NCBI RefSeq assembly: GCF_014174215.1
Contig: NZ_JABEQL010000035.1
Coordinates: 1-37,949 of the forward strand
Reading direction: 5' to 3'
Origin: Gluconacetobacter tumulicola
GTDB taxonomy: Bacteria > Pseudomonadota > Alphaproteobacteria > Acetobacterales > Acetobacteraceae
Length of the DNA stretch: 37,949 nt
The position numbers were made by a program, and so were the translations under genes. The notes under the pieces were generated by a model that worked only from the letters and a program-made list of their open reading frames with translations, was not told the DNA's origin and did no database searches. Shown piece after piece: positions 7,570-16,289 of this stretch (position 1 is the first letter of the stretch; each line of letters begins with the position of its first letter).

Positions 7570-8850
7570 TCAGGGACGAAGCTGGCCCGTCCCGATGACT
7601 TCGTAGCGAAAGGTCGTCAACTGCTCCAGCCCGACCGGACCACGCGCATGGATGCGCCCGGTCGCGATGCCGATTTCCGCCCCGAATCCGAACTCCCCGC
7701 CATCGCAGAACTGGGTCGAGGCATTCCACATCACCACCGCGCTGTCGGTGCCGTTCAGGAACCGCGCCGCAACCGCCGCATCCTCGGTCACGATCGCCTC
7801 GGTATGCGCACTGCCGAACCGCGCGATATGCGCCAGCGCATCGTCCACCCCATCGACCACCGCGATCGACAGGATCGCATCCAGCCATTCGGTACCGAAA
7901 TCGGCCTCACTGGCCGCCGGCAGATCGGGCAGAATCGCCCGCGCCCGCGCATCCGCCCTGAAGGCACATCCCTTGGCCGCCAGATCCGCAACAATGCCCG
8001 GCAACAGCGCCGGCGCCACCGCAGCATCGATCAGCAGCGTCTCGGTCGCGCCGCAAATCCCCGTCCGACGCATCTTGGCATTGACCACCAACGCCCGCGC
8101 CATCTCCGGATCGGCGGCTTCATGGACATAGGTGTGGCACAGCCCCTCGGCATGCGCGAGCACCGGCACCCGCGCCTCGCGCTGCACGCGCTCGACCAGC
8201 GACTTGCCGCCACGCGGAATGATCAGGTCGATCTGCCCGGCCGCCCCCAGCATATCCGCCACATGGCGCCGGTCGGTATCGGGCGCGATCTGCACCGCCG
8301 CCTCCGGCAGGCCGGCGGCACGCAGGCCGGCCGCCATCGCCCCATGGATGGCCCGCGCGCTATGCAGGCTCTCCGACCCGCCGCGCAGGATCACCGCATT
8401 GCCCGACTTGATGCACAGGCCCGCCGCATCGGCACCGACATTGGGGCGACTTTCATAGATCATGCCAATCACGCCCACCGGCGTGGCCACCCGGCTGATG
8501 CGCAGCCCATTGGGCCGAGTCCACTCCGCCAGCACCCGCCCGACCGGATCAGGCAGCTGCGCGATATCTTCCAGCCCCGCCGCCATCGCCTCCACCCGCG
8601 CCGGGGTCAGGGTCAGCCGATCACGGAACGCGGCGGTCGCGGTAGATGCGGCAAGATCAAGCGCATTCGCCGCCAGGATCTCGTCCTGCCGCTCCCGCAG
8701 GGCAGCCGCCGCATGGCGCAGGGCGGCGTTGCGCGTCTCGGACGAACTCTGCGCCAGAACCCGGGCGGCGGCACGGGCCCGCGCGGCCAGCTCCGGCATG
8801 GCCGGGGCCCACTGGCCCTCTGCTTCCATGACGGACGTGACTGCGTTCAT
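7570..8850 (-). CDS. proA: Glutamate-5-semialdehyde dehydrogenase (gamma-glutamyl phosphate reductase)
   Basis: A 426-aa ProA, second enzyme of proline synthesis. It reduces gamma-glutamyl phosphate with NADPH to glutamate semialdehyde. It has the aldehyde-dehydrogenase fold with [40 protein letters not shown] and the catalytic cysteine in [18 protein letters not shown] is replaced by the equivalent [16 protein letters not shown], and [10 protein letters not shown] and [14 protein letters not shown] close the protein. GGGAGG lies 6 nt before the ATG. proB is not adjacent in the window. proC for the last step lies at 19363. It leads the proA-nadD/rsfS-rlmH block with almost no spacing to nadD. 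Confidence 0.96.
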   Translation of the reverse strand: MNAVTSVMEAEGQWAPAMPELAARARAAARVLAQSSSETRNAALRHAAAALRERQDEILAANALDLAASTATAAFRDRLTLTPARVEAMAAGLEDIAQLPDPVGRVLAEWTRPNGLRISRVATPVGVIGMIYESRPNVGADAAGLCIKSGNAVILRGGSESLHSARAIHGAMAAGLRAAGLPEAAVQIAPDTDRRHVADMLGAAGQIDLIIPRGGKSLVERVQREARVPVLAHAEGLCHTYVHEAADPEMARALVVNAKMRRTGICGATETLLIDAAVAPALLPGIVADLAAKGCAFRADARARAILPDLPAASEADFGTEWLDAILSIAVVDGVDDALAHIARFGSAHTEAIVTEDAAVAARFLNGTDSAVVMWNASTQFCDGGEFGFGAEIGIATGRIHARGPVGLEQLTTFRYEVIGTGQLRP

Positions 8851-8938
8851 AGCCGGCCTCCCTGCCTCGATAACGGCTCATTTTCGAACCGCACGCCCGG
8901 CATGGGCAAGGGAGAAAAAAGCCGGGCGATCATTTCCC

Positions 8939-9017
8939 GTTCTTTTTTGCAAAAAAGAACCAAAAAACGCTGATTCGTTCAGGAGCCTTGCGCTTGCACC
9001 GTAGGAGGCTCCTGAAC
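8939..9017. repeat. Perfect 22-bp palindrome and 12-bp stem hairpin upstream of proA
   Basis: Positions 8939-8960 are a perfect palindrome (GTTCTTTTTTG and its complement). Positions 8977-8988 (GTTCAGGAGCCT) pair exactly with 9006-9017 (AGGCTCCTGAAC) around a 17-nt loop, with an A run following on the plus strand. Read on the minus strand, the stem is followed by T-rich sequence. It lies between ychF and proA and probably helps end the ychF transcript. Confidence 0.55.
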
Positions 9018-9034
9018 GGAAAAAAGTCTTTTTG

Positions 9035-9058
9035 CTTCTTTTTCTTCAGAAAAAGAAG
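9035..9058 (-). terminator. Hairpin terminator candidate after ychF
   Basis: CTTCTTTTTC at 9035-9044 pairs with GAAAAAGAAG at 9049-9058 around a TTCA loop, 9 bp past the ychF stop. On the minus strand it is followed by AAAAAGACTTTTTTCC, which supplies a T tract. The stem is AT-rich and so weak, but the neighbouring 12-bp GC-richer stem at 8977-9017 backs it up. Confidence 0.5.
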
Positions 9059-9067
9059 AAGGGCCTC

Positions 9068-10162
9068 TTACACGTTGAAGCGGAACAGCAGGACATCCCC
9101 ATCCTGCACCACATAATCACGGCCTTCGATCCGCAGCTTGCCTGCTTCCTTGGCCCCGGCCTCGCCCTGATACCGGACATAATCCTCATAGGCGACGGTC
9201 TCGCAGGCAATGAAGCCCCGCTCGAAATCGTTATGAATCACGGCGGCGGCCTGCGGCGCGCGGGTGCCGGCCGTAATCGTCCAGGCGCGGGTTTCCTTCG
9301 GCCCGACCGTGAAATAGGTTCGCAGCCCCAGCAGCCCGTACCCGGCGGCAATCACGCGATCCAGCCCGCTATCGGTCAGGCCCAGCCCTTCGAGGAACTC
9401 CTTGCGGTCCTCGGCCCCCAACTGGCTGACTTCCGCCTCGATCGCCGCCGAAACGACAACAGCGGCTGCCCCTTCAGCCTCCGCGCGGGCCTGCACCTTC
9501 TTCGAGAACGCATTGCCGGTGGCCGCCGAAGCCTCCTCGACATTGCACACATACAGGACCGGCTTGCTGGTCATCAGCTGCAGGCGGCGCACGGCCTCCT
9601 CCTGCCCGGCCGGGATCGCCTTGCGCGCCGGCTGCCCCTCGCGCAGGGCCGCAATCAGCGGCTCCATCAGCGCGACCTGAGCGGCGGCCTCGCGATCATT
9701 GCCCTTGGCCTTCTTCTGCAGGGCAACGATCCGCTTTTCCAGCGACTCCAGGTCGGCCAGCATCAGCTCGGTCTCGATAATCTCCGCATCACGGATCGGA
9801 TCGACCCCGCCTTCGACATGCGTGATGTCGTCATCCTCGAAACAGCGCAGCACATGGATGATCGCATCGACCTCGCGGATATTGGCCAGGAACTGGTTGC
9901 CCAGCCCCTCCCCGCGCGAGGCGCCGCGCACCAGGCCCGCGATATCGACGAACTCCAGGCTGGTCGGCAGGATCTTCTGCGACTTGCCGATCGCCGCCAG
10001 CGCCGACAGGCGTGGGTCAGGCACCGCCACCCGGCCGACATTCGGCTCGATGGTGCAGAACGGATAATTCGCGGCCTGGGCCGAAGCCGTCTCGGTCAGG
10101 GCGTTGAACAGGGTCGACTTGCCGACATTCGGCAGGCCCACGATACCGCAATTGAACCCCAT
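9068..10162 (-). CDS. ychF: Redox-regulated ATPase YchF
   Basis: A 364-aa Obg-family P-loop NTPase. The P-loop is GLPNVGKST (residues 8-16). Switch sequences are NYPFCTIEPNVGRVAVPD and FVDIAGLVRGASRGEGLGNQFL. The NxxE motif YVCNVEEAS stands where GTPases have NKxD, which is why YchF prefers ATP. A coiled-coil insertion lies at about 130-170. The TGS-like C-terminus is LRTYFTVGPKETRAWTI...GFIACETVAYEDY...GRDYVVQDGDVLLFRFNV. YchF associates with ribosomes and responds to oxidative stress. Its ATG overlaps the pth stop by one base (TGATG), indicating coupled translation. Confidence 0.96.
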   Translation of the reverse strand: MGFNCGIVGLPNVGKSTLFNALTETASAQAANYPFCTIEPNVGRVAVPDPRLSALAAIGKSQKILPTSLEFVDIAGLVRGASRGEGLGNQFLANIREVDAIIHVLRCFEDDDITHVEGGVDPIRDAEIIETELMLADLESLEKRIVALQKKAKGNDREAAAQVALMEPLIAALREGQPARKAIPAGQEEAVRRLQLMTSKPVLYVCNVEEASAATGNAFSKKVQARAEAEGAAAVVVSAAIEAEVSQLGAEDRKEFLEGLGLTDSGLDRVIAAGYGLLGLRTYFTVGPKETRAWTITAGTRAPQAAAVIHNDFERGFIACETVAYEDYVRYQGEAGAKEAGKLRIEGRDYVVQDGDVLLFRFNV

Positions 10163-10740
10163 CAGCCCTTCTCCCCGGCCAGCATGGCCATTTTGGTCAT
10201 GAACAGTTCGGGCTTCCCGTCCGCAAGGACCGGCGCCGTGTCGGACAGGCCGTCGAGCATCGGCTCCAGCCAGTCCTGATCGCTTTTCGAGAAATCGCCC
10301 AGCACATGGCCCGTCACACGCTCCCGCGCGCCGGGGTGCCCGATGCCGAGGCGTACCCGCCAGTAATCCTGGCTGCCCAGCATCCTGTCCATCGACCGCA
10401 GGCCGTTATGGCCCGCCGCCCCACCGCCCCGCTTCACCCGCACCCGACCGGGCGCCAGGTCCAGCTCGTCATGGAAGGCAGTGATGGACTCGACCGGTAT
10501 CTTGTAGAAGGCAGCCGCCTGCTGAACGCTTTCACCCGAAAGGTTCATATAGGTCATGGGCTTGAGCAGCAGCACCTTGTGCATGCCCACCCGCCCCTCG
10601 GCCACCTCGCCGCGAAAGCGTTTCCGCCATGGCGTGAAGCCATGGCGGGACGCGATGCGGTCGACGGCCATGAAACCGACATTGTGCCGATGCCGGCTCA
10701 TTCCCGGCTCAGGATTACCGAGCCCGGTCCAGAGCAGCAT
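10162..10740 (-). CDS. pth: Peptidyl-tRNA hydrolase
   Basis: A 192-aa Pth. It cleaves the ester bond of peptidyl-tRNAs released from stalled ribosomes. Catalytic elements are visible: WTGLGNPEPGMSRHRHNVGF with the essential Asn and His, MTYMNLSGE, AFHDELDL with the catalytic Asp, and RGGGAAGHNGLRSM for tRNA contact. AGGAA precedes the ATG. It lies 34 bp after rplY and overlaps ychF by one base. The rplY-pth-ychF order is a frequent arrangement in proteobacteria. Confidence 0.95.
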   Translation of the reverse strand: MLLWTGLGNPEPGMSRHRHNVGFMAVDRIASRHGFTPWRKRFRGEVAEGRVGMHKVLLLKPMTYMNLSGESVQQAAAFYKIPVESITAFHDELDLAPGRVRVKRGGGAAGHNGLRSMDRMLGSQDYWRVRLGIGHPGARERVTGHVLGDFSKSDQDWLEPMLDGLSDTAPVLADGKPELFMTKMAMLAGEKG

Positions 10741-10774
10741 TACGCGTTCCTGTCGTCTGGCCGTCTGGCCGTTC

Positions 10775-11416
10775 TTACTTCTTCGCCGCGCCCTTGCCCG
10801 GAGCCGCCTTGGCCGGGGCCGCCGCTGCTTCCGCAGGAGCCGTGTCGTCGACGCTCGGCGCCGCGACGGTGGCGATGACGAAGTTCGGGATCTGCAGAAG
10901 CGGCGTCACATCCGCGGTGCCCTGCAGATCGTCCCAGCGCACGTTGTCGTGGATGTCGAGCTGCGACAGATCGACCGTGAACGAGGACGGAATGTTCGCC
11001 GGATCGACGCTGACTTCCACGCTGTGGCGGACGATGTTCAGCACGCCGCCGCGCTTGATGCCGGGGGACTTGTCTTCACCGGTGAAGATGATGCGCACTT
11101 CGACATGCACGTGCTCGCCGGCGGCCAGACGCTGGAAGTCGACATGGACCGGCTGGTCGGTCACCGGGTGAAGCTGGACTTCACGCATCAGCGCGGTGGA
11201 CGACACACCGTCGACGGTGATGTCGTACACGCGCGAACGCCAGCCGCCCTTGTGCATCTCGCGCAGCACCAGACGCGGGTCCAGCGCGATCAGCGTCGGT
11301 TCCTGCTTCGCACCATAGACAACGGCCGGCACCTGACCGGCACGCCTCGTCGCGCGCGCTGCCCCCTTACCAGCCTTCGCGCGCGAAGAAGCCTCGAGTT
11401 TCGTAAATTGGGTCAC
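10775..11416 (-). CDS. rplY: 50S ribosomal protein L25 (CTC form)
   Basis: A 213-aa long form of L25, which binds 5S rRNA. The N-terminal L25 domain has [29 protein letters not shown] and the RNA-binding loop. The C-terminal TL5/CTC beta domain (about 95-185) has [32 protein letters not shown]. An Ala/Lys/Pro tail ([17 protein letters not shown]) ends the protein. Translation starts at a GTG with AGGAG 7 nt upstream (MTQFTKLE). It is the first gene of rplY-pth-ychF. Its upstream region ends at palindromic element B. Confidence 0.94.
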   Translation of the reverse strand: MTQFTKLEASSRAKAGKGAARATRRAGQVPAVVYGAKQEPTLIALDPRLVLREMHKGGWRSRVYDITVDGVSSTALMREVQLHPVTDQPVHVDFQRLAAGEHVHVEVRIIFTGEDKSPGIKRGGVLNIVRHSVEVSVDPANIPSSFTVDLSQLDIHDNVRWDDLQGTADVTPLLQIPNFVIATVAAPSVDDTAPAEAAAAPAKAAPGKGAAKK

Positions 11417-11529
11417 TGTAATGCTCCTGAAAACCTGTTCACGCAGGCCTCCAGGGGTGCCCGCGCGTGGGGGCGTTTAACGGAAAAGCCCGGCCGAGGC
11501 AAATATTTCGGCACCAACCGACGCTCTCG

Positions 11530-11692
11530 GAGGCTGTTTCAAAAGCTTCGATGGTGAGTGGAAGCGTGGCGCCCGCCACGCGTCTGGCGGTGGTTTCCGA
11601 GCATCGGAGCGGAGCGGCCTTGATGGCCGAGAGCACCGAAGCGCAGGAAACCGCCGTCAGGCCGCCGCCAGCGGGGTTTTTGAAACAGCCTC
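11530..11692. repeat. Palindromic 3'-end element, copy B
   Basis: A 163-bp element with outer arms GAGGCTGTTTCAAAA (11530-11544) and its exact complement (11678-11692). A perfect 7-bp hairpin GCGTGGC-GCCC-GCCACGC lies at 11564-11581. An 11-nt spacer and the 59-bp core 11593-11651 follow. Flanking CTGGCGG (11584-11590) and CCGCCAG (11665-11671) also pair. The core matches copy A at 55 of 59 positions, while arms and side hairpin differ in sequence but keep pairing. The right arm ends directly against the stop triplet (11693-11695) of the histidine phosphatase gene. Confidence 0.8.
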
Positions 11693-12289
11693 TCAGCCCA
11701 TCACGTCCAGGCTCCACACCGCGGCGCCATCCGCCGGCGGCTGAACCCACAGCGGCGTGGCATTGGGCAGGCGCACATTGGCCGGCAGGCCCATCGCCGA
11801 CCGCAGGGCCCGGAACATCGCCCCGTGGCAGACGATCAGCACCGTCCCCTCGCCATCCAGCGCGCGGTTCACGGCCGCCACCGCCCGGGCCCGCAGCTCG
11901 GCGAACGGTTCGGCGCCCTTCGGCGTATACTCTCCGGCAATCCAGCTATCGTACCAGTCGCCCATGGGCTGACCTTCCTGATCGCCGAAGCAGACTTCCT
12001 GGAGCCCGTCATCCACCGCAACCGGCACGGCTTCCGCCCCAGGCCCGGCCATCGCCCGCGCCACGATCTGCGCCGTACGCAGGGCACGGCTGAGCGGCGA
12101 GGACACGATCCGCGCAACCGGCGCATACGCGGCCTCGTCCCGGGCCAGCAGCGCACCCGCCGCCTCGGCCTGGGCGATTCCGCGCGCGTTCAGGGGAATA
12201 TCGGACCGCCCCTGAGAGCGCCCCTCGGCGTTCCAGTCCGTCTCGCCATGACGCAGATACCAGTAAGGCCGGGCGATCATCCGGGTCAT
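11693..12289 (-). CDS. Histidine phosphatase family protein
   Basis: A 198-aa phosphoglycerate-mutase-like protein. The phospho-acceptor motif YLRHGETDWN lies near residue 14, followed by GRSDIPLNARGIAQA and SSPLSRALRTAQIVA, and the second histidine is in VLIVCHGAMFRALR. These are the core catalytic residues of the family. It is too short and generic for cofactor-dependent phosphoglycerate mutase of glycolysis and more likely a small phosphatase (CobC or GpmB type). No cobalamin genes are near. It lies between prs and palindromic element B on the minus strand, 79 bp after prs. Confidence 0.85.
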   Translation of the reverse strand: MTRMIARPYWYLRHGETDWNAEGRSQGRSDIPLNARGIAQAEAAGALLARDEAAYAPVARIVSSPLSRALRTAQIVARAMAGPGAEAVPVAVDDGLQEVCFGDQEGQPMGDWYDSWIAGEYTPKGAEPFAELRARAVAAVNRALDGEGTVLIVCHGAMFRALRSAMGLPANVRLPNATPLWVQPPADGAAVWSLDVMG

Positions 12290-12368
12290 GTCCGGGGGCT
12301 CCTATTATCGATCCACCCATCCCGGATAGGTCGCCGGCCCCCCACCGGTCAATCCGATGCGTGTCCCC

Positions 12369-13349
12369 TCAGTCGAACAGCGAGGAGACCGAGCTTTCGT
12401 CCGACACCGCCCGCATGGCGCGCGACAGCAGGTTGGCGGTGCTGATCTGGCGGATATTCTCCGCCTTCGCCACGGCTTCGGTCGCGGCGATGCTGTCGGT
12501 CAGCGTCAGCATGCGGATCGGCGACTGGGCGACGCGCGACACCGCGCTGCCGGTCAGCACGCCGTGGGTCACATAGGCCTCGACCGCCACCGCGCCCTCG
12601 TTCATCAGCGCCACGGCGGCATTGCACAGCGACCCGCCGCTATCGACGATATCGTCGACCAGGATGCAATAGCGGCCGCGCACGTCGCCGATCACGTTCA
12701 TCACCTCGGACACGCCGGCCCGCTCGCGCCGCTTGTCGATGATCGCCAGGTCCACATTCAACCGCTGCGCCAGTTGCCGGGCGCGCACCACGCCGCCGAC
12801 ATCGGGCGAGACGATCATCAGATTCTCGAACCCGCCGGGAATCTCCAGCGCCGGCGCCGCATAGGGCAGCGAACCGGGCTCGATCCGCCCCTTGATGTCG
12901 CGCGTGAACAGCGGCGCGGCGTAGAGATTGTCCACCGGAATGTCGAAGAAGCCCTGGATCTGCATCGCATGCAGGTCCATCGTCAGGATGCGGTTCGCCC
13001 CGGCCTCGACCAGCAGGTTCGCCACCAGCTTGGCGCTGATCGGCGTGCGGGGCCCGGATTTGCGATCCTGCCGCGCATAGCCGAAATAGGGCATCACCGC
13101 CGTGACCCGACGCGCCGACCCGCGACGCAGCGCGTCGAGCATGATCAGCAGCTCCATCAGATTGTCGTTGGTCGGCGAGCAGGTGCTCTGAATGACGAAG
13201 ACGTCCTCGCCACGCACATTCTCATGGATCTCGACGAACACTTCCATGTCCGCGAAGCGCCGGACCGAGACATTGCACAGCGGCATCCGCAATTCCGCCG
13301 CGACCTTCTCGGCCAGGGGCAAATTGCTGTTACAGGCGACGATCTTCAT
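12369..13349 (-). CDS. prs: Ribose-phosphate pyrophosphokinase (PRPP synthase)
   Basis: A 326-aa class I PRPP synthase making phosphoribosyl pyrophosphate from ribose 5-phosphate and ATP for purines, pyrimidines, His, Trp and NAD. Visible are [31 protein letters not shown], the flexible-loop segment [46 protein letters not shown] and the PRPP-binding [20 protein letters not shown] precedes the ATG. It lies 119 bp after the lipoprotein gene on the same strand and may have its own promoter there. Confidence 0.96.
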   Translation of the reverse strand: MKIVACNSNLPLAEKVAAELRMPLCNVSVRRFADMEVFVEIHENVRGEDVFVIQSTCSPTNDNLMELLIMLDALRRGSARRVTAVMPYFGYARQDRKSGPRTPISAKLVANLLVEAGANRILTMDLHAMQIQGFFDIPVDNLYAAPLFTRDIKGRIEPGSLPYAAPALEIPGGFENLMIVSPDVGGVVRARQLAQRLNVDLAIIDKRRERAGVSEVMNVIGDVRGRYCILVDDIVDSGGSLCNAAVALMNEGAVAVEAYVTHGVLTGSAVSRVAQSPIRMLTLTDSIAATEAVAKAENIRQISTANLLSRAMRAVSDESSVSSLFD

Positions 13350-13468
13350 CTGGCAACGCTCCCGGACGGCGCACTCATGGCTGGCGCGCGGGTTCTAGCA
13401 ATCGCGCCCCGTCCTGTCATCCGTCTCGCGTATCGATCGCGCATGTCGGCCATGCCGCGAACGCGGGA

Positions 13469-14431
13469 TCATCCTTGGCGTTGCGCCTTCGCCACAGCAG
13501 GCGCCCCGGCGGGCGGCGGCAGCGGCGTGTTGTCACGCCCCGAATAGCGCGAAATCACCTGCCGCACCCCACCCGCCGCCTCCTGCGCGGCGGCAATGGC
13601 AACCTCGCCCCAATACCCATCCAGCGAATGGGCATCGATGTCATGCAGCTGCGTGGCAGCCCCCGATTCCTTGCCCTGCGCGTCCACCACCCGCCACACC
13701 AGTTGCAGATGCTGCTGCGGATGGCCGGAGCCCCCGGGAATGACCTCGCTGACACTCACCGCGCAGGAAACGGTGAAATCCGCCTCGCGCGGACTCTCCT
13801 GCACCGCATCCTCGGCATCCCGCAGCGACGCCACGAAGGCCTGGGCCAGCGCCACGTCGCCATCGCCCGGCGCCCCCTTCACCCCGGCGAAATAGATCCG
13901 CGCGGCCCGATGCTTCAGACTGTGCGGGTCCTGCGCCATCTGATCGGCCTGGATGCCCGTCAGGGCACCCGCGATCGCCAGCGCAAGCTGGCGCGCGGAC
14001 TGCCGCAGGGCCTCCGCATCGCCGGCCGCCCAGACGGCGGCGGGAACACCCACCCCTTCCCCGGAGCCGCGCACCGCACCGGCCGGCGTCATGATGCTGT
14101 AGGTCGGGACCACCTGCCCGCCACGCGCCTCCGCCCCCAGCCGCAGCCACCAATCGCCGGGGCGCACCGGCTGGGCCAGGGCCGGCACCGTCTGCTCCAG
14201 CAGGGCGGCCGCCATGTCGCGGCTCCATTCCCGCGCGGCATCGTCACCCAGCAGGGCCGCCGCCGGCAGCGGAATCGCCAGCCGCGCCGGCGGCGCATTG
14301 CGCGCCAGCGACCGCCCGACCCGCCCCGGATCGCGGAACGGGTGCGGCACGTCCAGACATCCGGACAGAAGCAGCAGACTGGCGGCACCGGCCAGACCAG
14401 CGAGACGACGAACAGGAAGCACGCGAATCAT
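13469..14431 (-). CDS. Putative lipoprotein of unknown function
   Basis: About 320 aa. A lipoprotein signal (MIRVLPVRRLAGLAGAASLL then LSGC) gives a lipidated cysteine near residue 24, so the mature protein is anchored in the envelope. The rest mixes alpha and beta and has no domain I recognise. Repeated Trp/Gly segments such as PGDWWLRLGAEARGG and LQLVWRVVDAQGKESG suggest a beta-rich core. The C-terminus is Pro/Ala-rich. Its ATG overlaps the pgeF stop (ATGA), so it is translationally coupled to the lgt-midA-pgeF genes. Being coupled to lgt, the enzyme that lipidates such cysteines, fits but does not give a function. Confidence 0.8.
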   Translation of the reverse strand: MIRVLPVRRLAGLAGAASLLLLSGCLDVPHPFRDPGRVGRSLARNAPPARLAIPLPAAALLGDDAAREWSRDMAAALLEQTVPALAQPVRPGDWWLRLGAEARGGQVVPTYSIMTPAGAVRGSGEGVGVPAAVWAAGDAEALRQSARQLALAIAGALTGIQADQMAQDPHSLKHRAARIYFAGVKGAPGDGDVALAQAFVASLRDAEDAVQESPREADFTVSCAVSVSEVIPGGSGHPQQHLQLVWRVVDAQGKESGAATQLHDIDAHSLDGYWGEVAIAAAQEAAGGVRQVISRYSGRDNTPLPPPAGAPAVAKAQRQG

Positions 14432-15258
14432 GCCAGACCTGTAGCACCAGCCGGCGCGATGACCGAAATCTGGTGCCCGATCGGCCCGCCCCCCGCCAGC
14501 GTCCGCCGCCGATGGCTGAAAAAGCGCACCTCGTCGCCCAGCGTGTCGACACCCAGCGCCACCGCCTGTCCCACGCCCGCACGGCGCAGGCGCGCCACGC
14601 AATACCCCGCCAGATCGAACTGAAAATGATCCGCCCGCCGGCCAGCGGCAAAGAACGATGCCGCCGCCGGATCGGCCGCCAGCGCCTGGGCGCGCATATC
14701 GCCCCCAACCTCGTAACTGTCCTGCGCAATGCACGGACCGACCACCGCCCGCACCGAAGACGCCGCCGCCCCCAGCGCCACCATGGCCGCCAGCGTCGCC
14801 TCCAGCACACCGCCGACGGCCCCGCGCCACCCCGCATGCGCCGCCCCAACGACCCTGCCATCCGCCGAGGCGAACAGGACCGGCCCGCAATCGGCGGTAA
14901 TCACCCCCAGCGCCAGACCCGGCCGGTCGGTCACCATCGCGTCGGCGGCCGGTCCCTGTCCCACCGGCCAGGGCACCGTCACCGTCGCCACCCCGTCGCC
15001 ATGCACCTGCGTCACGCCCAGCAAATATTCCGGCGCCACACCCATGGCCAGCGCCACCCGCCGCCGGTTTTCCGCCAGCGCCGCCGGATCGTCGCCCGAG
15101 CGGGTCGAGCAGTTGAGGCTGGCATAAGGCCCCTCCGACACGCCGCCCAACCGGGTAAAGAACCCGTGCGGCACACCGCCCAGCAGATCATGGCGCAGGA
15201 TCGCATCCGAAGGAATCATCCCCTCGATATCATCACGGATCATGGCATCCTCCCTCAT
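14428..15258 (-). CDS. pgeF: Peptidoglycan editing factor PgeF / laccase-domain (YfiH) protein
   Basis: A 276-aa multicopper-oxidase-like laccase-domain protein (YfiH/DUF152). It shows GFFTRLGGVSEGPYASLN, the metal-site segments QVHGD, ITADCGPVLFA and GAAHAGWRGAVGGVL, VVGPCIAQDSYEVG and a C-terminal FFSHRR. Members of this family in bacteria prevent misincorporation of serine into peptidoglycan stems by hydrolysing faulty precursors. It overlaps midA upstream and the lipoprotein downstream by 4 nt each (ATGA). A second in-frame ATG at 15243 is possible. Confidence 0.9.
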   Translation of the reverse strand: MREDAMIRDDIEGMIPSDAILRHDLLGGVPHGFFTRLGGVSEGPYASLNCSTRSGDDPAALAENRRRVALAMGVAPEYLLGVTQVHGDGVATVTVPWPVGQGPAADAMVTDRPGLALGVITADCGPVLFASADGRVVGAAHAGWRGAVGGVLEATLAAMVALGAAASSVRAVVGPCIAQDSYEVGGDMRAQALAADPAAASFFAAGRRADHFQFDLAGYCVARLRRAGVGQAVALGVDTLGDEVRFFSHRRRTLAGGGPIGHQISVIAPAGATGLA

Positions 15259-16289
15259 CGCGCATCGCCTCCGGCCGGCTCGACAGCAAAACCGGGGGGC
15301 GCGGGCAGACCCGGCGACGTGATCGCCAGTGCCTTGAACAGGCGCCCCATCCGGTCCGGCGCCGCCAGCCGCTGGGCGGCGTCACGAATGGCATGGGCTT
15401 CCACCGGCGGCCGGTTGCGGGCCAGTTGCTCCGCCCGCGCGAACAGGCCCAGCCCGGCCAGCAGCGCCCCCTGCGTCACGCTGCCATGGCAGGCCGCCCC
15501 CGCCGCCGCGCGGGCAAAGGCCGCGAAATCGACATGCGCCGTCAGGTCCGCCAGCCCGGGATCGGCCAGCGGCCAGGCCGGCTGGCCATCCCGCAGGGCC
15601 TGCAACGTGTCGCCCCACAGCGCGCCGTCATACCCGTAATCGATGAACAGGGCCGTGCCGGGCGACCGGGCAAACCGCGCCGCCAGCCTCCGCGCCACCG
15701 CCAGCGCCTCCGGGCAGCATTCCAGGATCTCGCCCTCGGGCACGGGCCGGTCGAACGGCGCCTCCGGCAGGTCTTCTGCCGGCAGGGCCACAAACCCCAC
15801 CCCGTCCACAAAGCGTTCGCTCCACCCCGCCCCGGTCCTGACGAACTGCCGGATCGGCAACGCATCGAGAAATTCATTGGCCAGCAGGATCATCGGCCCG
15901 TCCGGCAGCGCCTCGATCCGGTCATGCCACGCCACCGGCTGCGCCGTCCGCCCCGCCAGCGCCGCGCGCTGCACCTCCCGCAGCCGGGGCGAGGTCTCGA
16001 CCAGATGCACCCGCGCCGCTTCATGACAATCCGGCGCAACCCGCGCCAGCAGCCGCGTCATGTCGGCCATCAGCGTACCGCGCCCGGGTCCCGCCTCGGC
16101 CAGGATGAACGGGTCCGGCCGCCCCATCCCCTGCCACGCAATGGCCACCCAGGCACCGAGGATCTCACCGAACATCTGCGAGATCTCGGGCGCCGTGACA
16201 AAATCGGCGAACGGGTCGCGCCCGGCATAATAGGCCGCATTGGCCCGCGCCATGAACCGGTCCAGCCGCTCCGGCGCGGTACCGCTCAC
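15255..16289 (-). CDS. SAM-dependent methyltransferase, MidA/NDUFAF7 family (DUF185)
   Basis: A 344-aa protein. It has YYAGRDPFADFVTAPEISQMFGE, the SAM-binding EAGPGRGTLM (canonical ELGPGRGTLM), HLVETSPRLREVQ, LLANEFLDALPIRQFV and GTALFIDYGYDG. These define the NDUFAF7/MidA group. The mitochondrial member symmetrically dimethylates an arginine of the NDUFS2 subunit of complex I. A role in NADH dehydrogenase assembly is inferred by homology. The start is the GTG at 16289, which overlaps the lgt stop as GTGA; the open frame continues further upstream but inside lgt. It overlaps pgeF by 4 nt. Confidence 0.9.
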   Translation of the reverse strand: MSGTAPERLDRFMARANAAYYAGRDPFADFVTAPEISQMFGEILGAWVAIAWQGMGRPDPFILAEAGPGRGTLMADMTRLLARVAPDCHEAARVHLVETSPRLREVQRAALAGRTAQPVAWHDRIEALPDGPMILLANEFLDALPIRQFVRTGAGWSERFVDGVGFVALPAEDLPEAPFDRPVPEGEILECCPEALAVARRLAARFARSPGTALFIDYGYDGALWGDTLQALRDGQPAWPLADPGLADLTAHVDFAAFARAAAGAACHGSVTQGALLAGLGLFARAEQLARNRPPVEAHAIRDAAQRLAAPDRMGRLFKALAITSPGLPAPPGFAVEPAGGDAR

